Positions 6,721 through 13,054 of a DNA stretch of 20,408 nucleotides are shown piece by piece. Position 1 is the first letter of the stretch; each line of letters opens with the position of its first letter. The notes beneath the pieces were generated by a model that saw nothing but the letters and a program-made list of their open reading frames with translations, made no database searches and was not told the origin of the DNA. The DNA comes from CAYURP01 sp964447175 (lineage in GTDB: Bacteria; Zixibacteria; MSB-5A5; SM23-73-2), in assembly GCA_964447175.1 (NCBI GenBank), contig CAYURP010000049.1:1-20408 (forward strand), read 5' to 3'. A program made the translations under genes and the position numbers.

Positions 6721-7227
6721 CTATTCAAAGACAATCAGAACCTCGTTTTTTTCCACTGCTTTACCTTGCTTTACCCTGATATTTTTCACTTTCCCCTTGA
6801 AGCCTGCCTTGAGCTCGTTTTCCATTTTCATTGCCTCTACAATCACCAGGCCTTGTCCTGGTTTTACCTCCTGCCCTTCCTTAACCTCGATTGCTACCAC
6901 CAGACCGGGCATGGGGCTTTTCAATTCCCTTTGTATCCCTTCCCTGCTTTCATATCCGCTCAGTTCCTTAAGTTTAGAAACTTTCTCATCTTCAAGCTGG
7001 CATTCAAATCTCTCCCCCCTCATGGATACCCAGTAACATTGGGAATTCTTTAGAATCTCTGCGTCAAAGGATTGATTGTTAACCAGAAGGGACAAAAAAT
7101 TGGGTGGTTTAACCTCAATCAGATCAATTGACACAGGATTACCATTAAGTTTGACTTCCAATTTCCCGTTTTTTTCTTCAATCTCAATTTTGAATGTTTT
7201 CTCTTTGACTTTGGCTATGTATTTCAT
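6721..7227 (-). CDS. Biotin carboxyl carrier subunit of acyl-CoA (propionyl-CoA) carboxylase
   Basis: A 168-residue biotin carrier protein that shuttles CO2 between the biotin carboxylase and carboxyltransferase encoded just upstream. The C-terminal biotinyl domain (about 100-168) contains SPMPGLVVAIEVKEGQEV and the biotinylation motif EAMKMENEL, with the modified Lys134 located 35 residues from the C-terminus as usual. The N-terminal 95 residues form a beta-rich region (FKIEIEEKNGKLEVKLNG onward) like the linker/BT-type domain that docks propionyl-CoA and related carboxylases; that comparison is inference. The start is one base after the biotin carboxylase stop codon, indicating a tight operon. 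Biotinylation needs a BirA-type ligase encoded elsewhere. An oxaloacetate or glutaconyl decarboxylase carrier is an alternative in isolation, but the neighbours make acyl-CoA carboxylase much more likely. Confidence 0.92.
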   Translation of the reverse strand: MKYIAKVKEKTFKIEIEEKNGKLEVKLNGNPVSIDLIEVKPPNFLSLLVNNQSFDAEILKNSQCYWVSMRGERFECQLEDEKVSKLKELSGYESREGIQRELKSPMPGLVVAIEVKEGQEVKPGQGLVIVEAMKMENELKAGFKGKVKNIRVKQGKAVEKNEVLIVFE

Positions 7228-7228
7228 A

Positions 7229-8746
7229 TTAATATCCGAATCTCCTCAAACCTGCTTTTCTTCCCTCGATTTTCCACAAACTTTTCTCTTCTTTTTTACC
7301 CTTTAAGAATTTAGTTTTCTTTTTATCTTTGAAATCTGTTAAGGCGGAAAACAAAGCCACTATCTCATAGAGCTCATCGTGATCCGTATCAAATATCAAA
7401 TTTTTCTTTTCCAGCTCCTCGTCTATGAAATGAGTGGAGATATCCCCTTTTAAAAATCTCTGATTCTCCATTACCCTCTGATGAAAAGGAATGTTGGTGA
7501 TAATTCCTGAGATGTGATACTCGGAAAGCGCCCTTTTCATCCTTTGAACAGCCTCGTCTCTGGTATTACCCCAGGTAAGGAGTTTGGAGATCAGAGGATC
7601 GTAATATAAAGACACCTCACACCCCTCGTAGAGACCTGAGTCAATGCGGACTCCGGGTCCGGAAGGTTCCTCGTAGGTAATTATCTTCCCTACAGAGGGC
7701 AAAAAGTTGTTGGTTGGATCCTCAGCATAGATACGGCATTCCAGGGCAGCACCTTTCCATCGGATATCCTGCTGTTTGTAGCTCAGTTTCTCACCAGCAC
7801 CTATGCGGAATTGCTCTTTGACTATATCCACACCTGTCACCAGTTCAGTTACCGGATGTTCCACCTGTAACCTGGTGTTGGATTCCAGAAAATAGAAGTT
7901 TCTGTTCTCATCCACTAAAAACTCCATGGTTCCGGCACTGACATATCCGGAAACTTTGGCAGCTTTGACTGCGGCCTGGCCCATCTTTTTTCTCATCTCC
8001 TCATCCACAACAGTGGATGGAGATTCCTCGATCACCTTTTGATGTCTTCTCTGGATGGAGCATTCCCTTTCGCCTAAGTGAATTACGTTCCCGTGTTGGT
8101 CCGCCAGGATTTGAATCTCCACGTGTCTGGGTCGTTCCAGATATTTCTCCATATAGATTCTCTCATCAGCAAAAGCTGACTTAGCCTCAAATGATGCTCC
8201 TCGCAGCGCCTCTTTCATCTGGGATTTGTCTCTAACGATTCTCATGCCTTTACCTCCCCCACCGCCAGCAGCCTTGAGCAAAACCGGAAAGCCGATCTTT
8301 CCAGCAGTTTTAATAGCCTCCTCCTCGGATTCAATCGCCTTTTCTGCTCCAGGTACGATAGGCACACCGGATTGGGATATGGTTTTCCTGGCTCTCATTT
8401 TATCGCCCAAAAGCTCAATAGAAAAGCTGGGCGGACCCAAAAATACTAGACCCTCATCCTCCACCATTTTGGCGAATTTCGGATTCTCGGCTAAAAAGCC
8501 ATATCCCGGATGGATTGCTTCTGCTTTTGATTTTCTTGCCACTTGAATCAGTTTTTCCATCACCAGATAGCTCTCCGAAGAAGGTGAGGGACCGATAAAA
8601 TATGCTTCATCAGCTAATCTCACGTGCAGGGCTTTGCGATCTATTTCGGAAAAAACAGCAACTGCTTTTATTCCCATCTCCCTGCAGGCACGTATTATCC
8701 TGACTGCAATCTCTGCTCTATTAGCTATAAGAATCTTCCTAAACAT
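7229..8746 (-). CDS. Biotin carboxylase subunit of acyl-CoA (propionyl-CoA) carboxylase
   Basis: ATP-grasp enzyme (505 aa) that carboxylates biotin on the carrier protein using bicarbonate and ATP. The N-terminal domain starts MFRKILIANRAEIAVRIIRA; HPGYGFLAEN, the glycine-rich ATP loop AAGGGGGKGMR, GERECSIQRRHQK and LESNTRLQVEHPVTE (metal-binding Glu and Asn plus catalytic Arg/Glu region) follow in the normal order. The usual core ends near residue 450. An extra Lys-rich tail of about 50 residues resembles that of stand-alone biotin carboxylases in other bacteria and archaea. It follows the carboxyltransferase gene across a CT-rich heptamer array and is followed one base later by the carrier gene. 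On the minus strand the heptamer array supplies the only GAG-rich tract near the ATG. Fatty-acid accC is the alternative, but the linked methylmalonyl-CoA genes favour propionyl-CoA carboxylase. Confidence 0.94.
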   Translation of the reverse strand: MFRKILIANRAEIAVRIIRACREMGIKAVAVFSEIDRKALHVRLADEAYFIGPSPSSESYLVMEKLIQVARKSKAEAIHPGYGFLAENPKFAKMVEDEGLVFLGPPSFSIELLGDKMRARKTISQSGVPIVPGAEKAIESEEEAIKTAGKIGFPVLLKAAGGGGGKGMRIVRDKSQMKEALRGASFEAKSAFADERIYMEKYLERPRHVEIQILADQHGNVIHLGERECSIQRRHQKVIEESPSTVVDEEMRKKMGQAAVKAAKVSGYVSAGTMEFLVDENRNFYFLESNTRLQVEHPVTELVTGVDIVKEQFRIGAGEKLSYKQQDIRWKGAALECRIYAEDPTNNFLPSVGKIITYEEPSGPGVRIDSGLYEGCEVSLYYDPLISKLLTWGNTRDEAVQRMKRALSEYHISGIITNIPFHQRVMENQRFLKGDISTHFIDEELEKKNLIFDTDHDELYEIVALFSALTDFKDKKKTKFLKGKKEEKSLWKIEGRKAGLRRFGY

Positions 8747-8750
8747 CAGA

Positions 8751-8806
8751 ACTCTCTTTACTCTTAACTCTTAACTCTTTACTCTTAACTCTCTACTCTC
8801 TACTAT
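8751..8806. repeat. CT-rich heptamer array between carboxyltransferase and biotin carboxylase genes
   Basis: ACTCT cores recur at 8751, 8760, 8767, 8774, 8781, 8788 and 8795, with ACTAT at 8802. After the first 9-base step the spacing is exactly seven. The array fills the intergenic space and includes the TAG stop of the carboxyltransferase gene (8803-8805). Confidence 0.85.
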
Positions 8807-10353
8807 AATGGTATGTTCCCATGTTTTTTGGGCGGATTTGTATCCTTCTTTGTGCTCAACATAGACAATGCCTTAATCAAACGAGGTCGGGTGTATCTGG
8901 GCTCGATGACGTCGTCCACATATCCCCGTTCCGCAGCAGTATATGGATTGGCAAATCTTTCTCTAAATTCCTCCACTTTTTTTTCCGTAGCTTTCTCCGG
9001 ATCTTTAGATTCCTCGATCTCCTTTTTGAAGATTATCTCCGCTGCACCTTTAGGTCCCATCACCGCAATCTCAGCAATAGGCCAGGCATAGTTGATATCC
9101 CCCCGGACATGCTTGGAGTTCATCACGTCATAGGCCCCGCCATAAGCCTTTCTGGTGATAACCGTGACCTTGGGAACAGTAGCCTCACAATAAGCATACA
9201 GAAGTTTGGCTCCGTTTTTGATAATCCCTCTGAATTCCTGTTCGGTTCCCGGTAAAAATCCCGGAACGTCCACAAAGGTTATAAGGGGAATATTAAAAGC
9301 ATCGCAGAACCTGACAAATCTTCCGCCTTTGATGGAGGAATCAATATCCAAAACACCAGCCAAAACCGCGGGCTGGTTTCCCACAATTCCCACGGGTTTT
9401 CCCGCCATTCTGGCAAAACCCACCACAATATTCTCAGCATAATGCTGGTGCACCTCCAGGAAATCTCCGTCATCCACAACCCTTTTTATCACGTCTTTGA
9501 TGTCATAAGGTTTGGCTGGATCGTCTGGAACAATGAGGTTGAGCTCCTTATCTGTTCTATCCACCGGATCGGCGAAATCGATTTCCGGCGGATCCTCCAT
9601 ATTATTCAGAGGGATATAGCTGAAAAGCTTTCTCACCGTGGACAGTGTTTCAGCCTCGTTTTCGCAGGCAAAGTGCGACACGCCGGATTTGGTGCTGTGG
9701 GTAACCGCACCCCCCAACTGGTCAAAGGTTACCTCCTCATGAGTTACGGTTTTAACCACACCGGGTCCGGTGACAAACATATAGCTGGTGCCTTTGACCA
9801 TAAAGATGAAATCGGTTATGGCCGGTGAGTAAACCGCACCCCCGGCACAGGGACCCAGAATAACCGATATCTGGGGAATGACCCCTGAGGCTAAGGTGTT
9901 GCGTAAGAATATATCAGCATAACCACCCAGTGATACCACTCCCTCCTGAATCCTGGCTCCGCCGGAATCGTTTAAGCCTATTACCGGAGCACCCACTTTC
10001 ATAGCCATATCCATTATTTTGCAGATCTTCTCTGCATGCCCCTCAGCCAGAGATCCCCCAAAGGTGGTGAAATCCTGAGAGAAAACAAAGGTCAGTCTTC
10101 CCTCAATGGTTCCGTAACCGGTAACCACTCCATCTCCGGGAATTCTCTGTTTATCCAGTCCAAATTCACTGCACCTGTGAGTCACGAACATATCGAATTC
10201 CTCAAAGCTTCCCTCATCCAAGAGGAGATCCAATCTCTCCCGGGCAGTCAGTTTCCCCTTTTTGTGCTGAGCATCGATCCTTTTCTGTCCCCCTCCCAGC
10301 TTAGCTTCTTTTTGCTTTTTTTTCAAAAGCTCAAGTTTCTCTTCAATGGACAT
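8803..10353 (-). CDS. pccB: Propionyl-CoA carboxylase carboxyltransferase (beta) subunit
   Basis: A 516-residue crotonase-fold carboxyltransferase, full length for the family, which moves CO2 from carboxybiotin to the acyl-CoA alpha carbon, giving (S)-methylmalonyl-CoA. N- and C-terminal halves are visible: FSQDFTTFGGSLAEGHAEKI, LNDSGGARIQEGV (oxyanion/CoA-binding glycines), GPCAGGAVYSPA, then FVDVPGFLPGTEQE and RKAYGGAYDVM. Asp409 in AYGGAYDVM aligns, as I recall, with Asp422 of Streptomyces PccB, a residue linked to propionyl-CoA preference over longer acyl-CoA. Its ribosome-binding site AGGAG overlaps the last codon of the hydrolase gene four bases upstream, so translation is probably coupled. 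The stop codon lies in a heptamer array before the biotin carboxylase gene. A sodium-pumping methylmalonyl-CoA decarboxylase alpha subunit is homologous, but no membrane decarboxylase subunits are present. Confidence 0.94.
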   Translation of the reverse strand: MSIEEKLELLKKKQKEAKLGGGQKRIDAQHKKGKLTARERLDLLLDEGSFEEFDMFVTHRCSEFGLDKQRIPGDGVVTGYGTIEGRLTFVFSQDFTTFGGSLAEGHAEKICKIMDMAMKVGAPVIGLNDSGGARIQEGVVSLGGYADIFLRNTLASGVIPQISVILGPCAGGAVYSPAITDFIFMVKGTSYMFVTGPGVVKTVTHEEVTFDQLGGAVTHSTKSGVSHFACENEAETLSTVRKLFSYIPLNNMEDPPEIDFADPVDRTDKELNLIVPDDPAKPYDIKDVIKRVVDDGDFLEVHQHYAENIVVGFARMAGKPVGIVGNQPAVLAGVLDIDSSIKGGRFVRFCDAFNIPLITFVDVPGFLPGTEQEFRGIIKNGAKLLYAYCEATVPKVTVITRKAYGGAYDVMNSKHVRGDINYAWPIAEIAVMGPKGAAEIIFKKEIEESKDPEKATEKKVEEFRERFANPYTAAERGYVDDVIEPRYTRPRLIKALSMLSTKKDTNPPKKHGNIPL

Positions 10354-10357
10354 ATGA

Positions 10358-11203
10358 TTACTCCTGAATTGAAACTTTTATGAGATTTATTTTGTCTTCA
10401 TTTTTTTCGAGCTTTGCCAGCTTTAGTTCTGTGTCATGATCAAATGCCACACTCCAGCCATCATTTAAACATTTTCCCAAAAATTCCTTTTTAATCTTCA
10501 TGGTTTCCAAGGGATAAGTATCCACGCTGGCCACATAAGGGATTTTTAAGTGATTTTGTGTGGGGAGAATATCTCCTGGACAGAGTATCTTATCATTGCC
10601 TGTATCTATCAGAACTGCCTGATGACCTTGGGTATGGCCACCTGTAGGAATGACTTTAATACCTGGCTCAATCTCCTTTTCACCATCTATTAACTCCACC
10701 AGATTGAAATCTTTTAAAACAAAAAAATTCTCAGGAAAATATGTGGCCATTGTTCTTTCATCAGGAGTAAGGGCATCCTTCCATTCCTGAGATTGGATGA
10801 TATGCCTGGCATTGGGGAAAGTGGGGACTTTTTCACCAGATTCATTGAATTTAACCACCCCACCGGCATGGTCCATATGTAGATGAGTTAAGATCACCAG
10901 ATCGATGTCCTCCGCTCTAAGTCCAAATTTCGCCAATCCCTGATTCAGATTGGAATTCCTTTCCACCCCATAGATTCTTTTCATCCTATCAGTCAAAGTA
11001 TCACCCATGCCAGCATCGATCAGGATGTTTTTATTTTTAATTTTAACCAGAAGCAGGTTCAGGTCCAGATCGACCCGATTCTTTTCATCACAGTCTATCA
11101 GTTTCTCCCAGATGGCTTTGGGAACTACTCCGAACATGGCACCCCCATCAATTTTGAATCTGTTCTCCACAAAGGAGAATATCTCAAACTCACCCAATTT
11201 CAT
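10358..11203 (-). CDS. Metallo-beta-lactamase-fold hydrolase
   Basis: A 281-residue soluble hydrolase of the MBL superfamily. The dinuclear zinc signature THLHMDHAGG gives ligands His107, His109, Asp111 and His112. Further ligands fit His190 (GGHTQGHQ), Asp211 (CPGDILP) and His256 (AFDHD). Length and motif spacing resemble the quorum-quenching lactonase/glyoxalase II branch rather than the RNA-processing or drug-hydrolysing branches. The substrate is unknown. Position inside an acyl-CoA operon, four bases before pccB, suggests an acyl-CoA, thioester or lactone substrate, but that is inference only. No signal peptide is seen, so it should be cytoplasmic. Its ATG lacks a strong Shine-Dalgarno site, and a stable hairpin lies between it and the acyl-CoA dehydrogenase gene upstream. 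Confidence 0.85.
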   Translation of the reverse strand: MKLGEFEIFSFVENRFKIDGGAMFGVVPKAIWEKLIDCDEKNRVDLDLNLLLVKIKNKNILIDAGMGDTLTDRMKRIYGVERNSNLNQGLAKFGLRAEDIDLVILTHLHMDHAGGVVKFNESGEKVPTFPNARHIIQSQEWKDALTPDERTMATYFPENFFVLKDFNLVELIDGEKEIEPGIKVIPTGGHTQGHQAVLIDTGNDKILCPGDILPTQNHLKIPYVASVDTYPLETMKIKKEFLGKCLNDGWSVAFDHDTELKLAKLEKNEDKINLIKVSIQE

Positions 11204-11237
11204 ATCTACACAGAGGCAGTTGTGTATGATTTCATAG

Positions 11238-11258
11238 CGGAGGGGATTAACCCCTCCG
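11238..11258 (-). other. Stem-loop between acyl-CoA dehydrogenase and hydrolase genes
   Basis: Arms CGGAGGGG and CCCCTCCG form a perfect 8-bp GC-rich stem with a 5-nt loop, 7 bases after the dehydrogenase stop codon. No T run follows on the minus strand, so it is not a convincing terminator. It may protect or process the mRNA, or be a small interspersed repeat. Confidence 0.6.
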
Positions 11259-11264
11259 TTACGA

Positions 11265-12413
11265 TTAACCTCTTAAATAGGAAGCAGCGATGACCAGTCT
11301 CTGAACTTCAGACGTTCCCTCGTAGATTTCAGTAATTCTCTGATCCCGGTAAAGCTTTTCAATACACGAGAACTCACCGATATAACCATACCCGCCGTGA
11401 ATCTGCATGGCCCGATCAACGCAGAATTTAGCGGCCTCAGAGGCAAATAGTTTAGCCTGGGAAGCCTCCTTGGAGAAGCGTTCCCCCTTGTCCTCAAACA
11501 CGGCAGCTTTGTATGTTAAAAGCCTGGCAGCCTCCAATTTGGTGCTCATATCAGCGATCATCCACTGAATAGCCTGAAGTTTGGCAATAGGAGCACCGAA
11601 CTGCTCCCTGGTCTTAGCATACTTGACAGCCTCATCAAAAGCTCTCTGAGCTATCCCCACTGACTGTGCTGCCACTCCGACCCTGGCGCTATCCAAAGTG
11701 CTCAAGGCCATTCTGAAACCTTTTCCTGCTTGACCCAGCAGACGAGATTTAGGGACCTTCACATTATCCAACTTCAACCTTCCAGTGGTAGCTGCCCTTA
11801 TCCCCATCTTCCATTTCAAGGTCTCCCGGCTTAACCCATCAGGTTCACCCTCAAGGATAATAGCTGAAATCTTATCCTTTTCACCTTCCTGTTTAATGCC
11901 GCAAATCAGGACTATTAAATCAGCCACATTCCCATGCTGGATGAATATCTTCTCACCGTTTATAATAAAGTCATCACCTTGTTCTACCGCACTTGTTTTT
12001 TGATTTCCCGCATCGGATCCCGCATTTGGCTCGGTAAGAGCGAATGCTCCCACAACTTCTCCAGAGCACATCTTGGGAAGATAAATCCTTTTGTGTTCGT
12101 CTGAGCCGAATTTCTCAATAGGGTAGGCGGCTAAATTGGATACTGCCATTATGATCGCTGCTGCTGCATCAAACCATGCGATTTCCTCGATTAACGTAAC
12201 ATAATCGAGTTTGCTTCTACCCAAGCCTCCATATTGCTCAGCAACTGGAAATGCCAAAAAGCCTTTGGTGGCCATTTTTTTGTGAAGATCCATTGGAAAT
12301 TCAGGTTCACGACGATCCAGCTCTTCAGCGATTGGTGCGATTTCAGCCTCACCAAATTCCTTTACCATATCCCTTACCTGCTGTTGAGAATCAACCAGAT
12401 TGTAAGACATCAT
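11265..12413 (-). CDS. Short-chain (butyryl-CoA type) acyl-CoA dehydrogenase
   Basis: FAD flavoenzyme (382 aa) that introduces the 2,3 double bond into short acyl-CoAs, passing electrons to an electron-transfer flavoprotein not encoded here. Family order is intact: an N-terminal helical domain, the middle beta domain with FALTEPNAGSDAG, and a C-terminal helical domain with ARVGVAAQSVGIAQRAFD, REQFGAPIAKLQAIQWMIAD, QIHGGYGY and IYEGTSEVQRLVI. Glu365 of YEGTSE is the catalytic base at the butyryl/short-chain position, not the relocated position of isovaleryl-CoA dehydrogenase. Two adjacent ATG codons follow AGGAGG; the second (12410) has better spacing and may be the true start. It sits between the B12 subunit gene and the hydrolase gene, placing it to oxidise butyryl-CoA or isobutyryl-CoA made by the mutase. 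Exact chain preference is not readable. Confidence 0.93.
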   Translation of the reverse strand: MMSYNLVDSQQQVRDMVKEFGEAEIAPIAEELDRREPEFPMDLHKKMATKGFLAFPVAEQYGGLGRSKLDYVTLIEEIAWFDAAAAIIMAVSNLAAYPIEKFGSDEHKRIYLPKMCSGEVVGAFALTEPNAGSDAGNQKTSAVEQGDDFIINGEKIFIQHGNVADLIVLICGIKQEGEKDKISAIILEGEPDGLSRETLKWKMGIRAATTGRLKLDNVKVPKSRLLGQAGKGFRMALSTLDSARVGVAAQSVGIAQRAFDEAVKYAKTREQFGAPIAKLQAIQWMIADMSTKLEAARLLTYKAAVFEDKGERFSKEASQAKLFASEAAKFCVDRAMQIHGGYGYIGEFSCIEKLYRDQRITEIYEGTSEVQRLVIAASYLRG

Positions 12414-12445
12414 TCCTCCTCTGATATTATAGTTAAAACTGCATT

Positions 12446-12487
12446 ATTCTCTAAACTCTTTACTCTTCACTCTCTACTCTTAACTCT
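12446..12487. repeat. CT-rich heptamer array between B12 subunit and acyl-CoA dehydrogenase genes
   Basis: ACTCT cores occur at 12455, 12462, 12469, 12476 and 12483, exactly seven bases apart, preceded by one ATTCT at 12446. The array overlaps the TAG stop codon of the B12-binding subunit gene. It is the third member of the set seen near 4814 and 8751. Confidence 0.8.
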
Positions 12488-12905
12488 AAAAAATCTTCTC
12501 CTCTTTTCTTCTCTTCGGAATCTCCTCTTTAAGGTACTGGATGGCTTCAGTGGTAGGAGCACCCGGTGTGAATAGCTTTCCCACTCCCATCTTACTAAGC
12601 TTGGCAACGTCCTCTTTGGGTATAATTCCTCCTCCAAACAGGAGGATATGTTCAGCATCTCTTTGCTTCAGAAGTTTCAAAACAGCGGGAAACAGTGTCA
12701 TATGAGCGCCGGATAGAACGCTCATTCCGACAGCATCCACGTCCTCCTGGATAGCAGCTTCCACAATCATCTCCGGTGTTTGACGCAAGCCCGTATAGAT
12801 AACTTCAAATCCGGCATCCCTTAAAGCCGAAGCAATCACTTTAATTCCCCGATCATGCCCATCCAATCCCGGCTTAGCCAGCAAAATTCTTATTTTCTTC
12901 TCCAT
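12486..12905 (-). CDS. icmB: Adenosylcobalamin-binding small subunit of acyl-CoA mutase
   Basis: A 139-residue Rossmann-like B12 domain that carries base-off/His-on adenosylcobalamin for a mutase large subunit. The signature DGHDRG (15-20) gives Asp15 and the cobalt ligand His17. MSVLSG (61-66) and LFGGGI (89-94) complete the DxHxxG/SxL/GG set that holds the nucleotide tail. Its size equals that of Streptomyces IcmB (about 136 aa). It lies next to the isobutyryl-CoA mutase-type large subunit gene, so that protein is the likely main partner. The methylmalonyl-CoA mutase large subunit further downstream also lacks this domain, and no second B12 subunit is present in the window, so this protein may serve both. 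AGAGG precedes the ATG by seven bases. The stop codon lies in a heptamer array. The symbol is given by analogy. Confidence 0.9.
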   Translation of the reverse strand: MEKKIRILLAKPGLDGHDRGIKVIASALRDAGFEVIYTGLRQTPEMIVEAAIQEDVDAVGMSVLSGAHMTLFPAVLKLLKQRDAEHILLFGGGIIPKEDVAKLSKMGVGKLFTPGAPTTEAIQYLKEEIPKRRKEEKIF

Positions 12906-12980
12906 ATGAAACCTCTTTTTGTTACCTTAACAATTTCTAATTTATTCTTATCTCTGCATTTTATTCTCTTCTACTTCTCC

Positions 12981-13054
12981 CCCTCTGGCAGAGGCCAGAG
13001 GGCTACCTAATAAGAGCTACCCAGAAAGATTTCTCTGGGTGTGCGCCATCGCAC
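12981..13054 (-). other. Cluster of three hairpins between icmA and icmB
   Basis: In the 148-base gap between the two mutase subunit genes there are three stems: CCCTCTGGC-AGAG-GCCAGAGGG (12981-13002, 9 bp), ACCCAGA with TCTGGGT (13019-13040, 7 bp) and GTGCG-CCAT-CGCAC (13041-13054, 5 bp) touching the icmA stop codon. None is followed by a long T run on the minus strand. They could adjust the ratio of large to small subunit through mRNA stability; this is inference. Confidence 0.55.

Noticed and set aside
6540..6734. Minus-strand frame of 64 codons containing CHPERKRRVFEIL
   Set aside because: It is a readthrough of the REP-like inverted repeat. Such HPERKRR peptides are typical false calls from dispersed repeats.
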